The notes: generated by a model not told the origin, from the letters alone. A stretch of 64,000 nucleotides of DNA from Larkinella soli (GCF_003703975.1 NZ_QTJY01000017.1:1-64000); one strand, 5' to 3'. Shown: positions 8,118-18,215, numbered from the stretch's first letter. Translations and numbers: made by a program.

Positions 8118-9704
8118 ATGAACCAACTCTTCCCCTGGCTCGGAACCAGCGGCTGTGTCGCTATTTTGCTGTGCCTTTCCATTGGCCCCCTTTGGGCCCA
8201 GAGCCTTCCTTCATACCGGCAGACTTTTGCGGGCGGCAGCCGGTACGATGAGATTCAGGCTGTTGCTTCACTTGCCTCCGGTGGTTTTATTGCCGCCGGC
8301 GGAACCTACTCCGCCGATGAATGGCTGCCCGATCATCACGGTATGGCCGACGTCTGGGTTTCGCGGTACGATGGAACCGGTAAAGTTCTCTGGCAGAAGA
8401 CCTTCGGCGGAAGTGACGAAGATCGTGCCCGCGCCGTTGCCGTCACCGAAGACGGAGATTTTCTGATTGCCGGGTTCACTAGGTCCACGGACGGTCAGGT
8501 AACTCATTGCCACGGCCGGGCCGACTATTGGGTCATCCGGCTCGACGGCCGGGGCGAATTGCTTTGGCAGAAGACTTTCGGCGGAAGCGAGGATGATTTC
8601 GCCAGCAGCGTTGCCTCCACCCCCGACGGCGGTGTTCTCGTTGGCGGTTTCACGAACTCGCAGGATGGCATGGTCAAAGATTTTTACGGGCAGACGGACG
8701 GCTGGATTTTGAAACTGGATGGTTCCGGAAACCTCGTCCGGCAGTTGACGGTCGGCGGAAAAGGCAGTGAAACCCTGAATGCCTTGACCGTATTTCCCGA
8801 CGGAAGCAGTCTGCTCGCGGGCAGTGCCGAATCAAAAAACGATTCGACTGGAAACCTCGACTTCTGGGTGGTCCGGCTGGACCCTGAGGGGCGGCTTCTC
8901 CGCCAGAAAAACCTGGGCGGCAATGGAGATGACGTGGTGACGGCCGTGGCGAAAGCCGCCGATGGGTCGGTTGCCCTGGCCGGCTACACCGCTTCGACGA
9001 ACGGCCCGTTCGCAAGGAATCATGGAAGCCGGGATTTCTGGGTGCTGAATTTGGGCCCGGAAGATCAGGTACGCTGGCAGCAGCTTTTAGGAGGTAGGCA
9101 GGATGATCTTGCTACGGCCGTCGTCTCCGCGCCGGGGGAGGGGTTCCTCGTGTCTGGCTACACTTACTCCATTGGTGGTCAGGTGCTGAACCGGCAGGGC
9201 CGGGCCGACTCCTGGCTCGTTCACCTGGATGCTTCGGGAAAACTGGTTTCCTGCCTGACCCTGGGGGGCGTGATGGAAGACCGGACCAACGGAATGGCCC
9301 TCGCTGCGGACGGCACCTTACTTCTGGCCGGTGTCACCGAATCCGTCTCCCCTCAAACGGATGCCCGCCTGGGCCGAGGAGACGGTCTGATTCTGCAACT
9401 AAAACTGAATCAGCCGACCCCCGTCCCATCCGCGGAGACGGCCACCTCCTGGACGGCGGCACTGCTCGAAAATCCGGTGCGGAACGGAGAGGTGTCCGTG
9501 GCGGTCAGGGGCGCGGCCGGGCAACCTTTCCGGTTGCGGCTTCTGAATCTTCAGGGCCGGGTGATTTCCGACCGGCAGGTTCGGCCGGCTGGCGAAGCGG
9601 ACCAATTTCGCCTTTCGGCCGGCGGACAGCCCGAGGGTGTCTTGATTCTGGAGGTGATCGGGGTGAACCGGACCCAAACCCTGAAAGTGCTGCTGCTACA
9701 CTGA
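8118..9704 (+). CDS. Secreted beta-propeller protein with T9SS sorting domain
   Basis: The start was set at the ATG at 8118 rather than the upstream GTG at 8100, giving 528 residues with a signal peptide ending near WAQ. About seven repeats of ~55 residues follow, each with a WQKTFGGSxDD-like strand, a DGGxLxxGxT strand and a DxWxxxLD strand, as expected of a seven-bladed propeller. The last ~80 residues match a type A sorting domain of the type IX secretion system (ENPVRNGEVSV, LLNLQGRVI, final VLLL). It should be exported through T9SS to the cell surface or medium. It is convergent with one beta-helix gene and divergent from the other. Confidence 0.85.
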   Translation: MNQLFPWLGTSGCVAILLCLSIGPLWAQSLPSYRQTFAGGSRYDEIQAVASLASGGFIAAGGTYSADEWLPDHHGMADVWVSRYDGTGKVLWQKTFGGSDEDRARAVAVTEDGDFLIAGFTRSTDGQVTHCHGRADYWVIRLDGRGELLWQKTFGGSEDDFASSVASTPDGGVLVGGFTNSQDGMVKDFYGQTDGWILKLDGSGNLVRQLTVGGKGSETLNALTVFPDGSSLLAGSAESKNDSTGNLDFWVVRLDPEGRLLRQKNLGGNGDDVVTAVAKAADGSVALAGYTASTNGPFARNHGSRDFWVLNLGPEDQVRWQQLLGGRQDDLATAVVSAPGEGFLVSGYTYSIGGQVLNRQGRADSWLVHLDASGKLVSCLTLGGVMEDRTNGMALAADGTLLLAGVTESVSPQTDARLGRGDGLILQLKLNQPTPVPSAETATSWTAALLENPVRNGEVSVAVRGAAGQPFRLRLLNLQGRVISDRQVRPAGEADQFRLSAGGQPEGVLILEVIGVNRTQTLKVLLLH

Positions 9705-9727
9705 CCGGTCCCGGCAGAAAAGGGGCG

Positions 9728-11191
9728 CTACCGGATCAGGTTGCCGTTTTCGTCAAAATTCATGGATGCCGTGTAGGTGCCGCCCAACAGGGCGTCGATA
9801 TAAAAGCCGCCTTCGCCTTTGATCAGCGTATTGTTGGCGAAGTGGTTGTTTTTCGCCTTGCTGCCGTAGACCAGGATTGTGGTATGATGCTGGGGGTTGT
9901 TTTTGTTGGAGATAATGTTTCGGATAAAGACGTTATTTGGCGAGTTGTCGCAGACTACGGCCTTGTCGGACTGGCTTTCGATAATGTTATCGGTAAACCG
10001 GCCCCCGGCGGTGGCGTGCCCGACTTCCAGAAAGCCCGTCATGGTCAGGACGTTATTTGAGAAGGAGATGGTGCCGCCGTTAAACAGCTGTATGCCGCCC
10101 TGACAGAGGCCCAGCGTCAAGTTATAGCTGACGTCCATACCCCCGATTACCGTCCCGTTTCCTCCTCCGTCGTTTGACCCGGCAAAGATTTTTCCGAATA
10201 TGCCTTCAAACCGGTTGTTGGTGATCCGGGCCTTCCGCGCGGCTCCGGCAATCTCAATGCCATATAGGCTACAGTCTTTCAGGTGGTTGTTGTCGACCAG
10301 AAGGTTTTCCAGCGTGCCGGACAGGGAAATGCCGAACTGACAGGACCGAAAGTAGTTGTCGGTGATGACGATGTTCCGGCCTGAATAGAGGCTGAAGTTG
10401 TCGTGGTTGATGATTTCGCAGCCCATTCGTTTGGCCTGGGCTGAATTATTCCTCACCGTGATATTATTGGCGGTTTTTCCGGACTGCACTTTCAGAAAAA
10501 ACCAGTTGGTCGTCGCCCGGGCTGTCCGGTCGGTGCTGGAGCAATTCTGGACGGTCAGATTATCGACGCTCGGTCCGTCGATATGAATCCTGCCCTCGCC
10601 CAGTTTGTCCTCCTGATCCGAAACCGCCTGCCAGGCAAGACCATCGATCAGCACGTTCACCAGTGGGACGGCCGGGTCCCCGTTGCCGAGGGAAACGTAC
10701 TCCTTCGGCAGGGAAATCAGCGCCCGGCCCGGATTGGCCCGGAGTTTCAGATGGCTCCTCAGGTTGACCCGGGTCAACTGGGTATAATGACCGTCAGGCA
10801 CCATTACATCGTCGGCGGCATCTACGGCCGCCTGAAGTTCGGGGCCGATGTCGTCGTCCGATTCGTCCATGCCGAACCAGGCCGCGCTGGCCGATCCGGT
10901 GAACGCCCGCTTATACCGTTGGCCGCCGGCCGTCACCAGAATCAGGCCGAGGTTGTCGGAACTCCGGTTGTCGTTCGGGTCGAGCAGGAAAATACCGTTT
11001 TTTTTATGATCGGTGATATACACCCGGGTCGGCATCGCCGGACTCGTCAGTGCCCGGAGCTGCGCGATGCTCATCACCTGATTCACCAGTTCGGCGGGCT
11101 TGACGGCCTGTTCCTGTCGTCGTCCGCAGTGCATCGTCAGAAGCGTGACCAGGGCGGCACTCACCCAGGAGAATGGAACCGTTGTTTTCAT
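9728..11191 (-). CDS. Beta-helix lipoprotein, last gene of the polysaccharide operon
   Basis: This is a 487-residue protein with a lipoprotein signal (lipobox LTMHC, Cys22), so it is membrane-anchored. The rest is a right-handed parallel beta-helix of the pectate-lyase superfamily, with DIGPELQAAVDAADD near residue 115 and many Asn-rich coils. It is a paralogue of the secreted protein at 5798 but lacks that protein's C-terminal domain. It lies 41 bp after the Wzi-like gene, so it is probably co-transcribed with capsule genes. Likely role: binding, trimming or modifying the surface glycan; no catalytic residues are claimed. Confidence 0.75.
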   Translation of the reverse strand: MKTTVPFSWVSAALVTLLTMHCGRRQEQAVKPAELVNQVMSIAQLRALTSPAMPTRVYITDHKKNGIFLLDPNDNRSSDNLGLILVTAGGQRYKRAFTGSASAAWFGMDESDDDIGPELQAAVDAADDVMVPDGHYTQLTRVNLRSHLKLRANPGRALISLPKEYVSLGNGDPAVPLVNVLIDGLAWQAVSDQEDKLGEGRIHIDGPSVDNLTVQNCSSTDRTARATTNWFFLKVQSGKTANNITVRNNSAQAKRMGCEIINHDNFSLYSGRNIVITDNYFRSCQFGISLSGTLENLLVDNNHLKDCSLYGIEIAGAARKARITNNRFEGIFGKIFAGSNDGGGNGTVIGGMDVSYNLTLGLCQGGIQLFNGGTISFSNNVLTMTGFLEVGHATAGGRFTDNIIESQSDKAVVCDNSPNNVFIRNIISNKNNPQHHTTILVYGSKAKNNHFANNTLIKGEGGFYIDALLGGTYTASMNFDENGNLIR

Positions 11192-11232
11192 TGGGCCGAA
11201 AAGAGAAGGTCTGGAAAATCAGAAATCCATGT

Positions 11233-12714
11233 TCACCATACTTTGCGGAGGCTGAGGCTTCCACCAACCCGGTCCGGGAGCCAGCCGCCCCTGTCCATCG
11301 CCAAACCGGCATTCAGATAGGTGTCTTTCAAACCCTTCAGGGGAAGAAGGACCTGAGCCAGTCCTGAAAACTGGCCGAAATCGGTCTGGGGCGCCGGTCG
11401 CATCGGCCGGCCCCGGTTCCAGCTCTGCGACAGCAGAACCCGGATTTGCCAGCCGGACCGGCCTTTTCCGGCCAGCCCGAGGTGAAGAACCCGGACGCGA
11501 TTGTTGCTGATCATCATCCGGGTGAAGGCTCCCGGCATATTATACCATTCCGGCCGGGCATCCATCCAGCGCGTAAAGAACGGCGTTCCGATCACCCGCC
11601 CCCGCGTGGTCCAGCCGTCGATGTACTGGTAATTATTGAAGTACTCATCCGCGCCTTCGTATCGGGAATTGGGCCGAACAATGGTCGCCCCACTCTGGTT
11701 CAGGGTAGTCAGGAATTCGGCTGTTATTTGAGACAGCCGGAACGGTCCCGGCGTGTCGGCCGACCGATTCCGCCATCGGACGCCGTAGAGCCCATCCGGA
11801 AAGTTTTTGAACAGGACGCCGGATTTGTCCTCAAACGGGTGCTGGGTGTAAATCAGCCAGTCGGAAGAGCCGAACCGGGCTTCGAGGGCCAGATCGATCG
11901 AGCCCAGATGATTGCCGAGGTAGTTCAGGCTGTCGTGCCGGGAATGGGCGCTCGAACCAGCATCGGGCTGGCGGGCGGTAATCACGTACAGGTAATCCCG
12001 GAAGGAGCTCGGCATTCGGCCGTTGACCGCATGCGCACTGGAGACATAGCGGGAGGTTCCTGCCCACTGAACAAAATGATTGATGCCGGCAAAAACTTTC
12101 AGGGGTCCACGACCGAATCGGCCAAACACGGATTTATGGTGCAGGTAGGCACCCCGGACCGAGTCGGTTCGGGCCAACCAGCCGTGGGCGTAAACCGCAT
12201 AAACGGCCATGAAACCCCGGCTGAAACCGAGCGGTACAAAACCGTTTGTACTCAGCTGGACCCTCGGGGTCGGCAGGGCATTGCCCGACCATGCGTAGGA
12301 GCCTCCCGATAGCAGCGTATCTACCAATCCGTAGATCTCCCGGCGACGCCCCCCGTAGAAGTTCAGCCACCGACCCCGGAGGGAAACGTAGGCTTCTGGT
12401 AGGATCACGCGCGAATGCCGGTTCAGATTGCCGACCACCTCCAGGCCATAGCCAATGTGAAGCGCCCGGGGTTTGTCCGGATTTGGGCGGTGGAGACGGC
12501 CCCTCATGCCGGCGCGGATGAAACCGGTCGGACTTTCCAGCGGAACGGTCCCGAACTGGTTGGCCCACAGCCAGAAAGGTGTCCGGGGACCGGAAGCGGT
12601 CAACCCGCCGACTTCCACGGAAAAGACGGTAGGCCGGTCGGGGTTCAGCGAATCGGACTGAGCCAGCGCAGTATGAAAACCACCCAGGAACAGAATCATC
12701 CATCGGACCATCAT
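11233..12714 (-). CDS. wzi: Wzi-like capsule assembly outer-membrane protein
   Basis: This is a 493-residue protein with a signal peptide (ending near ALAQ) and a long beta-barrel-like body of alternating hydrophobic strands. The N-terminal segment GGLTASGPRTPFWLWANQFG is characteristic of Bacteroidota capsule assembly Wzi-family proteins. Wzi barrels attach exported capsule to the outer membrane. Its place near the end of a complete Wzx/Wzy-type operon supports this. Confidence 0.8.
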   Translation of the reverse strand: MMVRWMILFLGGFHTALAQSDSLNPDRPTVFSVEVGGLTASGPRTPFWLWANQFGTVPLESPTGFIRAGMRGRLHRPNPDKPRALHIGYGLEVVGNLNRHSRVILPEAYVSLRGRWLNFYGGRRREIYGLVDTLLSGGSYAWSGNALPTPRVQLSTNGFVPLGFSRGFMAVYAVYAHGWLARTDSVRGAYLHHKSVFGRFGRGPLKVFAGINHFVQWAGTSRYVSSAHAVNGRMPSSFRDYLYVITARQPDAGSSAHSRHDSLNYLGNHLGSIDLALEARFGSSDWLIYTQHPFEDKSGVLFKNFPDGLYGVRWRNRSADTPGPFRLSQITAEFLTTLNQSGATIVRPNSRYEGADEYFNNYQYIDGWTTRGRVIGTPFFTRWMDARPEWYNMPGAFTRMMISNNRVRVLHLGLAGKGRSGWQIRVLLSQSWNRGRPMRPAPQTDFGQFSGLAQVLLPLKGLKDTYLNAGLAMDRGGWLPDRVGGSLSLRKVW

Positions 12715-12759
12715 AATACGAATCGGGTTTGGTGAAAGAGAAGCCGGGAGCGTTTGGGG

Positions 12760-13932
12760 TCAAGCCGAAAGGTGGAACCATCGGGCCGTTCTACGGGAGA
12801 GCATGACGCTCGGTTTTTCAAAGACGTGGTACATGATCCGGCTCCAGACCAGCACCAGCAGGAAGATCCCGGCCGGGACCAGGGTCACGTTCCAGAGGGG
12901 CGTTTCGGGAATCAGGTCGGTATGACGATGGTGATACAGAAAGGTGTTGATGAGGGGATGATGCCATAAATAGAAAGAATAACTGCACAAACCCACCGGG
13001 ATCAGCGCGGCCTCCCAGCGGGACAGCGGTGCTTTCCGTTGAATATACCGGTCGACCAGCAGCGCAGAAACCAGGGAGGCCAGGGAAAAGGAAAAGGCGT
13101 AGGCGGGTTTATAAAGGCTGGACAGAACAAAAAAGGCAATCAAGGCTGGCAGAAGAAACCGGGAAGCCCGGAAGGCGGGTTTTCCGTCGAAAAATCGTTC
13201 GGCCAGGAAGGCACCCAGAATCCAGTCGAACCACAGAATGCCGGGGAAGGTCCATTCGGCCGAGATGACGTAGGAACACTCCCGAAAGGCCAGCAGGGTC
13301 AACCGGCAGAACAGACTCAGGGCCAGAGCGGCCAGCAGCGAACCATTCAGCCCGATCTGACGACGCATGGACAGAAATAGGGGATAAAGGAGGTAAAACT
13401 GAACCTCCGTCGCTAAACTCCAGAAAGATCCGTTCACCCCAAAAAAGGTGTCTTCATGAAAATTGTGCAGAAAAAGCAGGTGGGTGACGAGCTGAATGGC
13501 CCCCTCCCTGCTCTGAATATCCAGCTTCGTGTACCAGCAGAAAAACAACAAGGCCGCCAGATAGGCCGGGTATATTTTCCAGAGCCTCCGCCAGTAAAAT
13601 GAACGGAGCTGAAACCGTTCGGATTTCAGGAAGGAATAATGGATCACGAATCCACTGATGATGAAAAATAGGGAAACGCCCGACCAGCCCAGGGTGACGG
13701 GATACATGATGTAACTGGCCGGAGTCGGGGCGAAGGTGCGCCAGTTGCCCTGCCAGGCATACAAATGGTCCCAACCGGACAGAGAGCCCATGAAATGAAA
13801 GCCGAATACGGTGGCGATTGCCAGAGCGCGGAGCACGTCCAGGCGAGAAAATCGTTCTTTCGAAACACCAGTTTTTACTGAAGACTCCGGAGGATTTTCC
13901 ATCCGGATGGGAAGCGTCGTTTCCATGGACAA
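12760..13932 (-). CDS. Acyltransferase-3 family membrane protein (OafA-like)
   Basis: This 390-residue protein has about ten hydrophobic segments. The N-terminal part has the acyltransferase-3 signature (RLDVLRALAIATVFGFHFMG) including the early Arg and His, and a later FIISGFVIHYSF segment. These enzymes transfer acetyl or other acyl groups onto extracytoplasmic glycans. It probably decorates the polysaccharide made by this operon. An in-frame ATG at 13902 is an alternative start. It lies 8 bp after the preceding glycosyltransferase gene. Confidence 0.85.
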   Translation of the reverse strand: MSMETTLPIRMENPPESSVKTGVSKERFSRLDVLRALAIATVFGFHFMGSLSGWDHLYAWQGNWRTFAPTPASYIMYPVTLGWSGVSLFFIISGFVIHYSFLKSERFQLRSFYWRRLWKIYPAYLAALLFFCWYTKLDIQSREGAIQLVTHLLFLHNFHEDTFFGVNGSFWSLATEVQFYLLYPLFLSMRRQIGLNGSLLAALALSLFCRLTLLAFRECSYVISAEWTFPGILWFDWILGAFLAERFFDGKPAFRASRFLLPALIAFFVLSSLYKPAYAFSFSLASLVSALLVDRYIQRKAPLSRWEAALIPVGLCSYSFYLWHHPLINTFLYHHRHTDLIPETPLWNVTLVPAGIFLLVLVWSRIMYHVFEKPSVMLSRRTARWFHLSA

Positions 13933-13940
13933 CGGCCGGT

Positions 13941-14837
13941 TTATCGCAAACCGGCATAGGTTTTTAGTTTGTTGAAAATTCGGACGGGTATGCTGTACCG
14001 CTTCAAGGTGAGGTCATGGTAATAGTCGGTGATACGGGCTTCCTCGGGCAGTTGAAAGCTTCGCCGGTACCCCTCGTCCAGGCGGGTTTTATACCGGTTA
14101 TAGATGTCCGTGTGGGTGGCCTCCGACCCGAAGCCGATATTCCTTACCTTTGAGTTCGTCGGGTAAACGGTCAGGGCATTGTGTTTGAACCGGTTGTAGC
14201 AGAACCGGATGTCCCAAGCGTCCGCTTCGCCATCCATCTGCCGGCGCAGCATGCCGACTAGGTCGGAGCCGCCCCGCAGAAAGCCCCTCTGCTGATCCGG
14301 ATCTTTCCGAAACTGCGCGTAATCGCTCATGCCCCAGTCCACGGTTTCCCACCGGTTCCGCCAGGTGGCCCAGCCCCACGGACTATGCCGGGGTACGAAA
14401 TAGGCATCATACGGGTATGTTTCATTCCGTTTGAAGGGGAAGGTGTACCCCGCCACGGAAAAAACCTGCGGGTTCGATTCGTATTGCCGAAGGCACTGGT
14501 TCATGTAATCCAGGAAATTCGGACTGGTCACAATATCATCTTCTATAATGATGGCAGCCGGGTGTCGTTCGAAAACATAGGAGATACCACGGATGACCGA
14601 ATCGGCACACCCGATATTGGTTTCGGAGTAAAATCGGTAGACCGTCCGAAAGCCGCTGACGTTATCCACTATACGGTGGACCTTTTCGACTTTGTAAGCG
14701 TCCTCCAACCGTTTGGGTCCATCGACGAAAACGTACAGTTCGCTTTGGGATGAAAGGTGGTTCTCCTGTAATGCCCGGAGGGCGGCTTCCAGTTCGGCCG
14801 GGCGTTTGTAGGCGAATAAGACGATAGGTGCTTCCAT
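13941..14837 (-). CDS. Glycosyltransferase, GT-A fold
   Basis: This 298-residue soluble enzyme opens with PIVLFAYKRPAELEAAL, a nucleotide-sugar-binding first strand of the GT-A type. It carries IIIEDDIVTSPNF near residue 100, the metal-binding DxD-like region also seen in GNT-I-type enzymes. A SPWGWATWRNRW segment near 150 is typical of a Bacteroidota capsule-locus transferase family. It is packed 2 bp from the next gene. Donor and acceptor sugars cannot be predicted. Confidence 0.8.
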   Translation of the reverse strand: MEAPIVLFAYKRPAELEAALRALQENHLSSQSELYVFVDGPKRLEDAYKVEKVHRIVDNVSGFRTVYRFYSETNIGCADSVIRGISYVFERHPAAIIIEDDIVTSPNFLDYMNQCLRQYESNPQVFSVAGYTFPFKRNETYPYDAYFVPRHSPWGWATWRNRWETVDWGMSDYAQFRKDPDQQRGFLRGGSDLVGMLRRQMDGEADAWDIRFCYNRFKHNALTVYPTNSKVRNIGFGSEATHTDIYNRYKTRLDEGYRRSFQLPEEARITDYYHDLTLKRYSIPVRIFNKLKTYAGLR

Positions 14838-14839
14838 AC

Positions 14840-15778
14840 TCAGGAGTGGTTCGACGAGGTCGCAAATCCATTTGCGTTGGTTTCAGCCGGTGAATTTTTC
14901 ACGCGGTTCGTTCTAATTTTCCGGAGCAGAAACCCGGCGGAAATGCGGCCGAGGTCCAGCAGGAAATAGATCAGTTTCGTTTTGGAATGGGCAAGGGCGA
15001 AGTGATACCGGGTTTTCAGATTCGTCGGTGATTTGATCGAGGAGAAACTGCTGAAGAATTGTTTCCAGCTTACGCCCTGAGCGACGAACAGGCCTGTGGC
15101 CCGGACGTACTCATGAACTACGCTTTTTACGTTTACGATCAGAGGAAACCCCGCCTTTCGTGCCCGAACTGAAAACTCGATATCCGACATATAATGGATG
15201 AACCGTCGGGAATCATACAGACCGATGGTGTCGAAAACGTACAGCGGAATCAGGGTTCCCCGCCCGGGAAGGCTGTGGGATTCAAGGTGGACGGCCCTGC
15301 CCGCCAGATTACCGTAGTTCCGTTTGAACCGGTTTTTCAGGTCGATCTCCTTTGCGAAATAAAAATCATGGATCGTTCCGGCATATTCCAGCTTTTCCGG
15401 ATCGTCGGCGTCGACACTGACCGAGCCGATCATGCAGGGCTTTTTCTGGTCGTAGGCATCCATTAGGGATTGTAGATAGTCCGACCCGACCCGGGTATCA
15501 TCGTTCAGCGTCAATACGAAGTTCTGTTCTCCGTCCGTCCGGTTATTGAGGGCATACCGAACGCCCTCATTGGTGGCTTCGGTCCACCAGAGGTGACCGT
15601 TGCCTTTCCGGAGGACCACCTCCGGGAACGACTGCCTGACCATCTCCTGCGTGCCGTCGGTGGACCCGTCGTCCACGACCACGATCCGGAAGTTCCGGTA
15701 GCGCTGTTCCGCCAGACACTGAAGACACTGGCGGGTAAATTCTTTGCGGTTATGGACTGGGATTACAATGAAGATCAT
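14840..15778 (-). CDS. Family 2 glycosyltransferase
   Basis: This is a 312-residue GT2 enzyme. The nucleotide-binding strand is IFIVIPVHNRKEF (2-14), followed by VVVDDGSTDGTQ (about 34-45) and the DxD-like LTLNDDTRVG (about 88-97). WWTEATNEGVRYAL is typical of the rhamnosyl/galactofuranosyl-like branch. It is cytosolic or peripheral and adds a sugar to the lipid-linked repeat unit. Specificity is unknown. Confidence 0.85.
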   Translation of the reverse strand: MIFIVIPVHNRKEFTRQCLQCLAEQRYRNFRIVVVDDGSTDGTQEMVRQSFPEVVLRKGNGHLWWTEATNEGVRYALNNRTDGEQNFVLTLNDDTRVGSDYLQSLMDAYDQKKPCMIGSVSVDADDPEKLEYAGTIHDFYFAKEIDLKNRFKRNYGNLAGRAVHLESHSLPGRGTLIPLYVFDTIGLYDSRRFIHYMSDIEFSVRARKAGFPLIVNVKSVVHEYVRATGLFVAQGVSWKQFFSSFSSIKSPTNLKTRYHFALAHSKTKLIYFLLDLGRISAGFLLRKIRTNRVKNSPAETNANGFATSSNHS

Positions 15779-15783
15779 AGTCT

Positions 15784-17019
15784 TTATACTTGATTATCAG
15801 CGTATCTATGAGGAGTGGAAGCCGCCGGCTCCGTTACCACTACAGCCTCTTCAAAGACCAGTTCGTGGTTTAATCCATAGTACATTCCCATCCCGACGAA
15901 GGCCCAGTAGAATACCGGTAGCTGGTAGCTGATACCGTAGGCCAGACCGCCCGCAATGAAGGCAAAAAGGCCCACCTGCTCGCTCGACATTTTGTCGTTC
16001 CGGCGGTAGAGGGAATACAGCGCACTGAAGATGATCAGCAGGTTTAATCCCAGACCGGCTATTCCGTAATTGTAGAGCATATCGATGTACTGGGAGTGGA
16101 TGTAAGTTCCTTTTTCGGCGAAGTTCTCCTCGACCATCACCTCGCCATGATCGTAGCCGACATACCGCCAGCCAAGCAGGGGTTTTTCCAGGATTTTAGC
16201 CCAGTAATAAATGGATTGTTCGTACCGCCAGCTGCCGGTATTGTCTTCTTTGGGAGAAATAATGCCGCTGATTTGACTGTAAAATTCGTCGAACCTAACA
16301 TCGGCAAAAATGCTCATCGACAACGGGATAACGATCAGGAAGACAATGATGGCTGCGAAGATATTACTGGTTTTTATCCGTTCAGTTTTCCCCAGTATGG
16401 ACAGAAAGAATACTGAAAGCGTGGCGACGACGGCGGTCGAAATCACCGAGCGATGCAGCAGAAAGAAGATTAAGCTCAGCGTAGCGATGGCCGCCAGCAT
16501 ATTCCGGGTGCTGTTTCTTTTCAGGTAAATATCCAGGAAATAAACCAGCGGCAATACCAGGTAAAGGGCCTCCGGAGCCGCCGTGGTCCGGGTTTCTGAG
16601 GTCAGTGCATAGGTCAGGATTTTACCCAGAACGACCTGGTTGAAAAAAAACAGGATGAAGATCACCCAGATGATTTTTTTCAATGAAAAATCGGTTGCCT
16701 TGCTGACGATGCAGTAGGCCACTATCGCCAGGCCGCAGTATGAAAACCGTTTAATAACGAAAGGCGAATACACTGATTGGTTATAGACGTGCAGCGCTTC
16801 CATTATCAATAAAAAAACGCCGATCAGGATCAACCAGGCGGCCAGCTTGTAGATGCCCGGAAAGTGGAAGTAAAGCAGCACCAGGCACGGGATGGTCATC
16901 AGGGCGACGCCGTTGGTAACCATTTCCAGCACCACACTGGTCTGGTCGCCCCCGTAGCTGATGCAGTTGACCCCAAACAGGACCAGCGTCATTAAAATCC
17001 GAAAAATCCAGGACATCAT
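15784..17019 (-). CDS. wzy: O-antigen/capsule polymerase-like membrane protein (Wzy/ligase family)
   Basis: This 411-residue protein has about ten hydrophobic segments and a large periplasmic-type loop around residues 225-290 with LLGWRYVGYDHGEV and YIHSQYIDMLYNYGIAGLG, hallmarks of the O-antigen ligase/polymerase family. In a locus with a Wzx-type flippase and an initiating phosphotransferase, it is most likely the Wzy polymerase. A ligase role cannot be excluded by sequence alone. Confidence 0.75.
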   Translation of the reverse strand: MMSWIFRILMTLVLFGVNCISYGGDQTSVVLEMVTNGVALMTIPCLVLLYFHFPGIYKLAAWLILIGVFLLIMEALHVYNQSVYSPFVIKRFSYCGLAIVAYCIVSKATDFSLKKIIWVIFILFFFNQVVLGKILTYALTSETRTTAAPEALYLVLPLVYFLDIYLKRNSTRNMLAAIATLSLIFFLLHRSVISTAVVATLSVFFLSILGKTERIKTSNIFAAIIVFLIVIPLSMSIFADVRFDEFYSQISGIISPKEDNTGSWRYEQSIYYWAKILEKPLLGWRYVGYDHGEVMVEENFAEKGTYIHSQYIDMLYNYGIAGLGLNLLIIFSALYSLYRRNDKMSSEQVGLFAFIAGGLAYGISYQLPVFYWAFVGMGMYYGLNHELVFEEAVVVTEPAASTPHRYADNQV

Positions 17020-17060
17020 AGCTAATCGAATGGTTTACAGGCTTTGTCGGTATGATAGCA

Positions 17061-18215
17061 TCAGGGGTTATTGAGCACCTTGTGATAAATCGACAGGGTA
17101 GTTTCGGTAATCCGATCCGGGTCAAACCGGCCTAAGGCTACTTCCCTCGCCTGGTGTGACAGTCTCTCCCGGAGCGAGTTGTCGGCCCAGAGGGTTTGGA
17201 CGGCCCCGGCGATTTCCGCCGGTTGCAGGGAGGTGAGCAGCCCGGTGTTTCCTGAATCGATCAGGGACGACACCCCCCCGACATCGGTGGCCACCACGGG
17301 AAGGCCGGCCAGCTGCGCTTCACAGACGCTGTTGGGACTGTTGTCGATGTGGGAGGGATGAAGCAGGCAGAAGGATTCCTGAAAGGCTTTCCAAAGCTGG
17401 TCCGGTCCCAACATGCCCCGATGTTCCAGATGAATCTCCCCAATGTTTTTTAATGATAGGGAGGACGCCATCTTCAGCAGTTCCGACCGGGTTCCGAAGC
17501 CGGTCACCAGAAGTCGAACCGGAAGCCTGGGAACCAGCAGATCCATTGCCCGGAGGGCTTCGCAGATTCCTTTGATGTAATTGGTGCCGCCGATGAACAG
17601 GATATTGTTTTTTTGGGTGGAGGATGTCCGGTTGATGGGATGATGGAATTGCGGCCGGAGCATCTCCCAGTTGTGGTGGATGATGGCCCCCGGGTGCAGT
17701 TTTCTGATCACGGCCTGGTCCCAGTGCGTGCGGCAGATAAAATGCCGGATTGTCGGGATGTATTTCTTCTCGTAATACCCGGCCGCCAGCCAGGAAAGAT
17801 GGCGGTAATCCGGTTTTTTAGGCAGGTGCCGGTAATACTCCGTCACGAACCCCTGCGCCGAAAGCACCCTCGGGAGGGTGATCCCGCTGGCCATCGCATG
17901 GTATTGCTGTTCTGCACCATGCACGTGCAGTAAGTCATACTGACCTGCCTCGCGGGACAGGTACTTTCTGACGATGCCGATTCGTCGGGTATAGCCTGAA
18001 AGCAGGTCCCACTTGTCGGGAGGAACCTTCAGAAAAACGTACCTTACTCCGTCCCTGTGCAGTTCCTCATCCTGACGGATATGCGAAGAATAGCTTACGA
18101 CGGTGATGTTCGTTCGCCGGCCGGCCACCAGCTTTGCAGCCAGAGAAGTGACCCAGGGCACCGGGTGGTCAATCACCGTGGGGTGCGGAACGGCCGCTAA
18201 CCAGAGGACATTCAT
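17061..18215 (-). CDS. Family 4 glycosyltransferase
   Basis: This 384-residue GT-B enzyme has a GT4 C-terminal donor-binding domain: NILFIGGTNYIKGICEAL, then the acidic signature around NSPNSVCEAQLAGLPVVATD, then GGVSSLIDSGNTG. Its start overlaps the preceding GT4 gene by 4 nt (ATGA), so the two are translationally coupled. It adds a sugar to the repeat unit; donor unknown. Confidence 0.85.
   Translation of the reverse strand: MNVLWLAAVPHPTVIDHPVPWVTSLAAKLVAGRRTNITVVSYSSHIRQDEELHRDGVRYVFLKVPPDKWDLLSGYTRRIGIVRKYLSREAGQYDLLHVHGAEQQYHAMASGITLPRVLSAQGFVTEYYRHLPKKPDYRHLSWLAAGYYEKKYIPTIRHFICRTHWDQAVIRKLHPGAIIHHNWEMLRPQFHHPINRTSSTQKNNILFIGGTNYIKGICEALRAMDLLVPRLPVRLLVTGFGTRSELLKMASSLSLKNIGEIHLEHRGMLGPDQLWKAFQESFCLLHPSHIDNSPNSVCEAQLAGLPVVATDVGGVSSLIDSGNTGLLTSLQPAEIAGAVQTLWADNSLRERLSHQAREVALGRFDPDRITETTLSIYHKVLNNP

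Noticed and set aside
10583-11320. 245-codon plus-strand frame opposite the beta-helix lipoprotein
   Set aside because: Shadow of a GC-rich gene; no domain, and the opposite strand has a clear lipoprotein and beta-helix.
11446-12312. 288-codon plus-strand frame opposite the Wzi-like gene
   Set aside because: No recognisable protein features, and it lies fully under a well-supported outer-membrane protein gene.
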